DNA from: Symbiodinium natans
Lineage: Eukaryota; Sar; Dinophyceae; Suessiales; Symbiodiniaceae
DNA length: 64,000 bases
NCBI GenBank assembly: GCA_905221605.1
Contig: CAJNDS010002851.1
Location: 43,501-107,500, forward strand
Reading direction: 5' to 3'
A program made the position numbers and the translations under genes. Positions 25,001 through 28,000 of this stretch are shown one piece after another (position 1 is the stretch's first letter; every line of letters begins with the position of its first letter). Under the pieces are notes generated by a model, which had not been told where the DNA came from, searched no databases, and saw only the letters and a program-made list of their open reading frames with translations.

Positions 25001-28000
25001 GAAGCAACTGCGGCTTCTGCTTATCCCACATCAAGCGCCGTTATCTCCAGAAGCCCTTCCCTAAACCCTAAATCGCCATACGAGGAAGCTCTATCCTGTG
25101 AGGTCGTCCTTCAAGATCAGCAGACCTTTGGCCAACAGGTCTGTGGAGTTCTTTTTCAGCGGAATGTCCAGCGAATAGGTGGTGTGCCTCGCGCTTGTTG
25201 AAGTTGCTATGCTTTTCAACATTTTTCAACGCTAAACACCCTAAACCCTAAACCCTAAACCCTAAACCCTAAACCCCTAACCCCTAAACCCCAAACCCCA
25301 AACCCTACACACCAAACCTCTAAAGCCCTAAGCCCCAAAATTCCGGCGGGTTCAGGGTCTTGGGATTAGGGCTTTAAAGCTTTGAAGTCGAAGATTTCGG
25401 TGTTTAGGGGCTTAGGGTTGGGATGTCCTTATACTCACAGTCCTTAATCGGGATTCTAGTACCCCCCCCCCCCCCCTATTACTACACTCCCTGATGAGGA
25501 CTTTTAGTATAAGTAGGAGCAACATCCCAAGTTTGGGGGGTATTTTGGCCCACTGAGACCAACAAATGACAAAGGTGCTCCATGCCGGTTTCGGCATTGA
25601 GGTCGGCGCCCCATGAAAGTCCACAGCTCTCCAGAAACCGCTTGAGGTCCTCGGGTCGGAGATGGGTTTAGGGGTTCAGGGGTTCAGGGGTTTAGTTTCA
25701 GGGGTTTAGGGGTTCAGGGGTTCAGGGGTTTAGTTTTAGGGGTTTAGGGGTTTAGGGGTTTAGGGGTTTAGGGGTTTAGGGGTTTAGGGGTTTAGGGGTT
25801 TAGGGGTCTAGGGACTTAGGGACTTAGGGGTTTAGGGACTAAGGGGTTTAGGGTTTAGGAGTTTAGGGTTTCGGGTTTAGGGACTTGGTAGCCCAATAGG
25901 CAGGCTGGAATGAGGGTACCCATATGAGGTTGGCTATACACGTTAGAAGGGAACCAAGGAAAGGCGCACTCCGTTCGCTATTCTAGCCGCCAGGGTGTGG
26001 GGTTCAGGGTTGTTCAGGGTTTACGCTTCTGAGAGTTGGTAGAGTCGTCTTTTGAACCTCTTTCGGCTTTAGGGTTTAGGGTTTAGGGGTTAGGGGTCGG
26101 GGATAGATGTTATAAGGTCTGTGGGGGTTGGGAGGGAATCCAAGTGTCCCCTGAAGCCGCAGCCTGACGCCCGAAGCTCCAGAACGCATTTTAATCCATG
26201 TTGAAAGTCTTTACAAAAGCGTTCGGATTCGGAGCTCTGTTGCTTGCGACTTCCGTAAGCACCTGTACATTGCCAGTTGGGATGGGAACTAGTCTGGCAA
26301 ACATGCATACGTAGTCGCTCGGGCAACAACCAACCGTCAGCAGCTTGCCTTTACATCAGGAGGTGGCTGCATGACGCTGCCTTGCCTGCTGCCCTCCTTC
26401 ATGTAGCTCTTTTGGCTTTTGCTCACTTCCAGTCCCGCTTGTTGGACTTGTTTTCGAGCTCACTGCCCACTGCTGCTTCAAACCCCACTGCCGCTCCTGA
26501 TGGGCCACTCGACACTGCTCCAGCGGCCGCGGCCACCGCTCCCTTGGCATACAACTTGCAAAGGTCTTTCCATAACTCCCCGGCCGAGCCAGGTGCTGCA
26601 ACGCTTTTCGCTGAGGCGGCATCTGGGTTGACTTTGGGTTGGTCTTTGTTCCAAAAGCTCTTGGTCCAAAAAGCCATGGCAGCTATGCGAATCTCGGGCG
26701 GCAGCGCTGAACTGGCCTGAGCAAGACAACGCTGCGGAGTTGGCTACTGATCAATTGCTCCAAGCACCCTTCCTTCCTCCAGCCACGCCTCCACAAGAAC
26801 CCACAATTAGGAGGTTAATGAAAGTGCAAAAACAAAAAACTATTTCCGAACCCTGAACACAGGAACCCTGATCGCCAAACCCAGCATCTGCCCCTCTCGT
26901 CACTGTTCAGGGTTCTGGGCTCAGCAGGGTTTACGGCAAACAGGCAGGCTGAACAGTTAAGACCTGTCAAGCCACACGCTAGCTGAGGTTTGGGATGTTC
27001 CCCCTTATACCAACAGTATTAGGCATTAATTTTATAGTACCCCCTTATAGTTCCCCCTTATACTAACAGTCCTTAATGGGGATTATAAGAATCCCTATTA
27101 CGGACTGCTGAGTATAAGGAGGAACATCCCAACCTGAGGATGACGTTCAGCCGCCAAAAACACAGAAAGACCCCTCAACCCTAAGAACCCTGAACCCTAA
27201 GTCCTATGAACCCTTCCCCCCCTACCCTAAACCCTGAACCCTACGAGCCCTATGAACCCTAATGAACCCTATGAACCCTATGAACCCTATGAACCCTATG
27301 AACCCTATGAACCCTATGAACCCTATGAACCCTATGAACCCTAAACCCTAAACCCTAAACCCTAAACCCTAAACCCTCGAGCTGAGCCTCCCGCGTTGGC
27401 CGGGAAGCTGGGCGTCCCCCGGAACACCATGTGCTCGATCAGGTGGGCGATGCCAAGCTGATCCTGGCTTGGGGTTTAGGGTTTTTAGGGTTGTTTAGAG
27501 TTTTTTTAAGGTTTTTTTTGGGTTTCTCTAGGGTTTTTAGGGTATTTAGGGGTTTAGGGTTTTTCGGGTTTTTAGTTCTTTTTTTTTAAGGGTTTTTTAG
27601 GTTTTGTTAAGGGTGCGTTAGGGTTTGTTAGGGTTTTCAGGGTTTAGGGTTTAGGTTTTAGGGCTACAAGATGCTCTAAGGCTGAAGTTGTTTGTTAGAA
27701 TCGGACTTCGTAGGTAGAACCCATAAAGCATTATTCTATAGGGCTTATTGTAGTAGTCAAATAGAGTCCCAGAGAAGGTAGGGGTGCAAAGTTCCCTCAT
27801 CCCTAAACCCTGAACCTTGACTCCCGAAATCCTAAACACAAAGCCCCAAACCCGAAGCCCTAAATAATCCTCAACCCCAAGCCCTAAACCCAAACCCTGA
27901 GCCCTACACAAACTTTCAAAGAGGCGCTCCAAAAGTTCGATCATTCGATCCTCTGTAGATCAACCCAGAGCTCCCAACCTGCTTAGGGTTCGGTTTAGGA

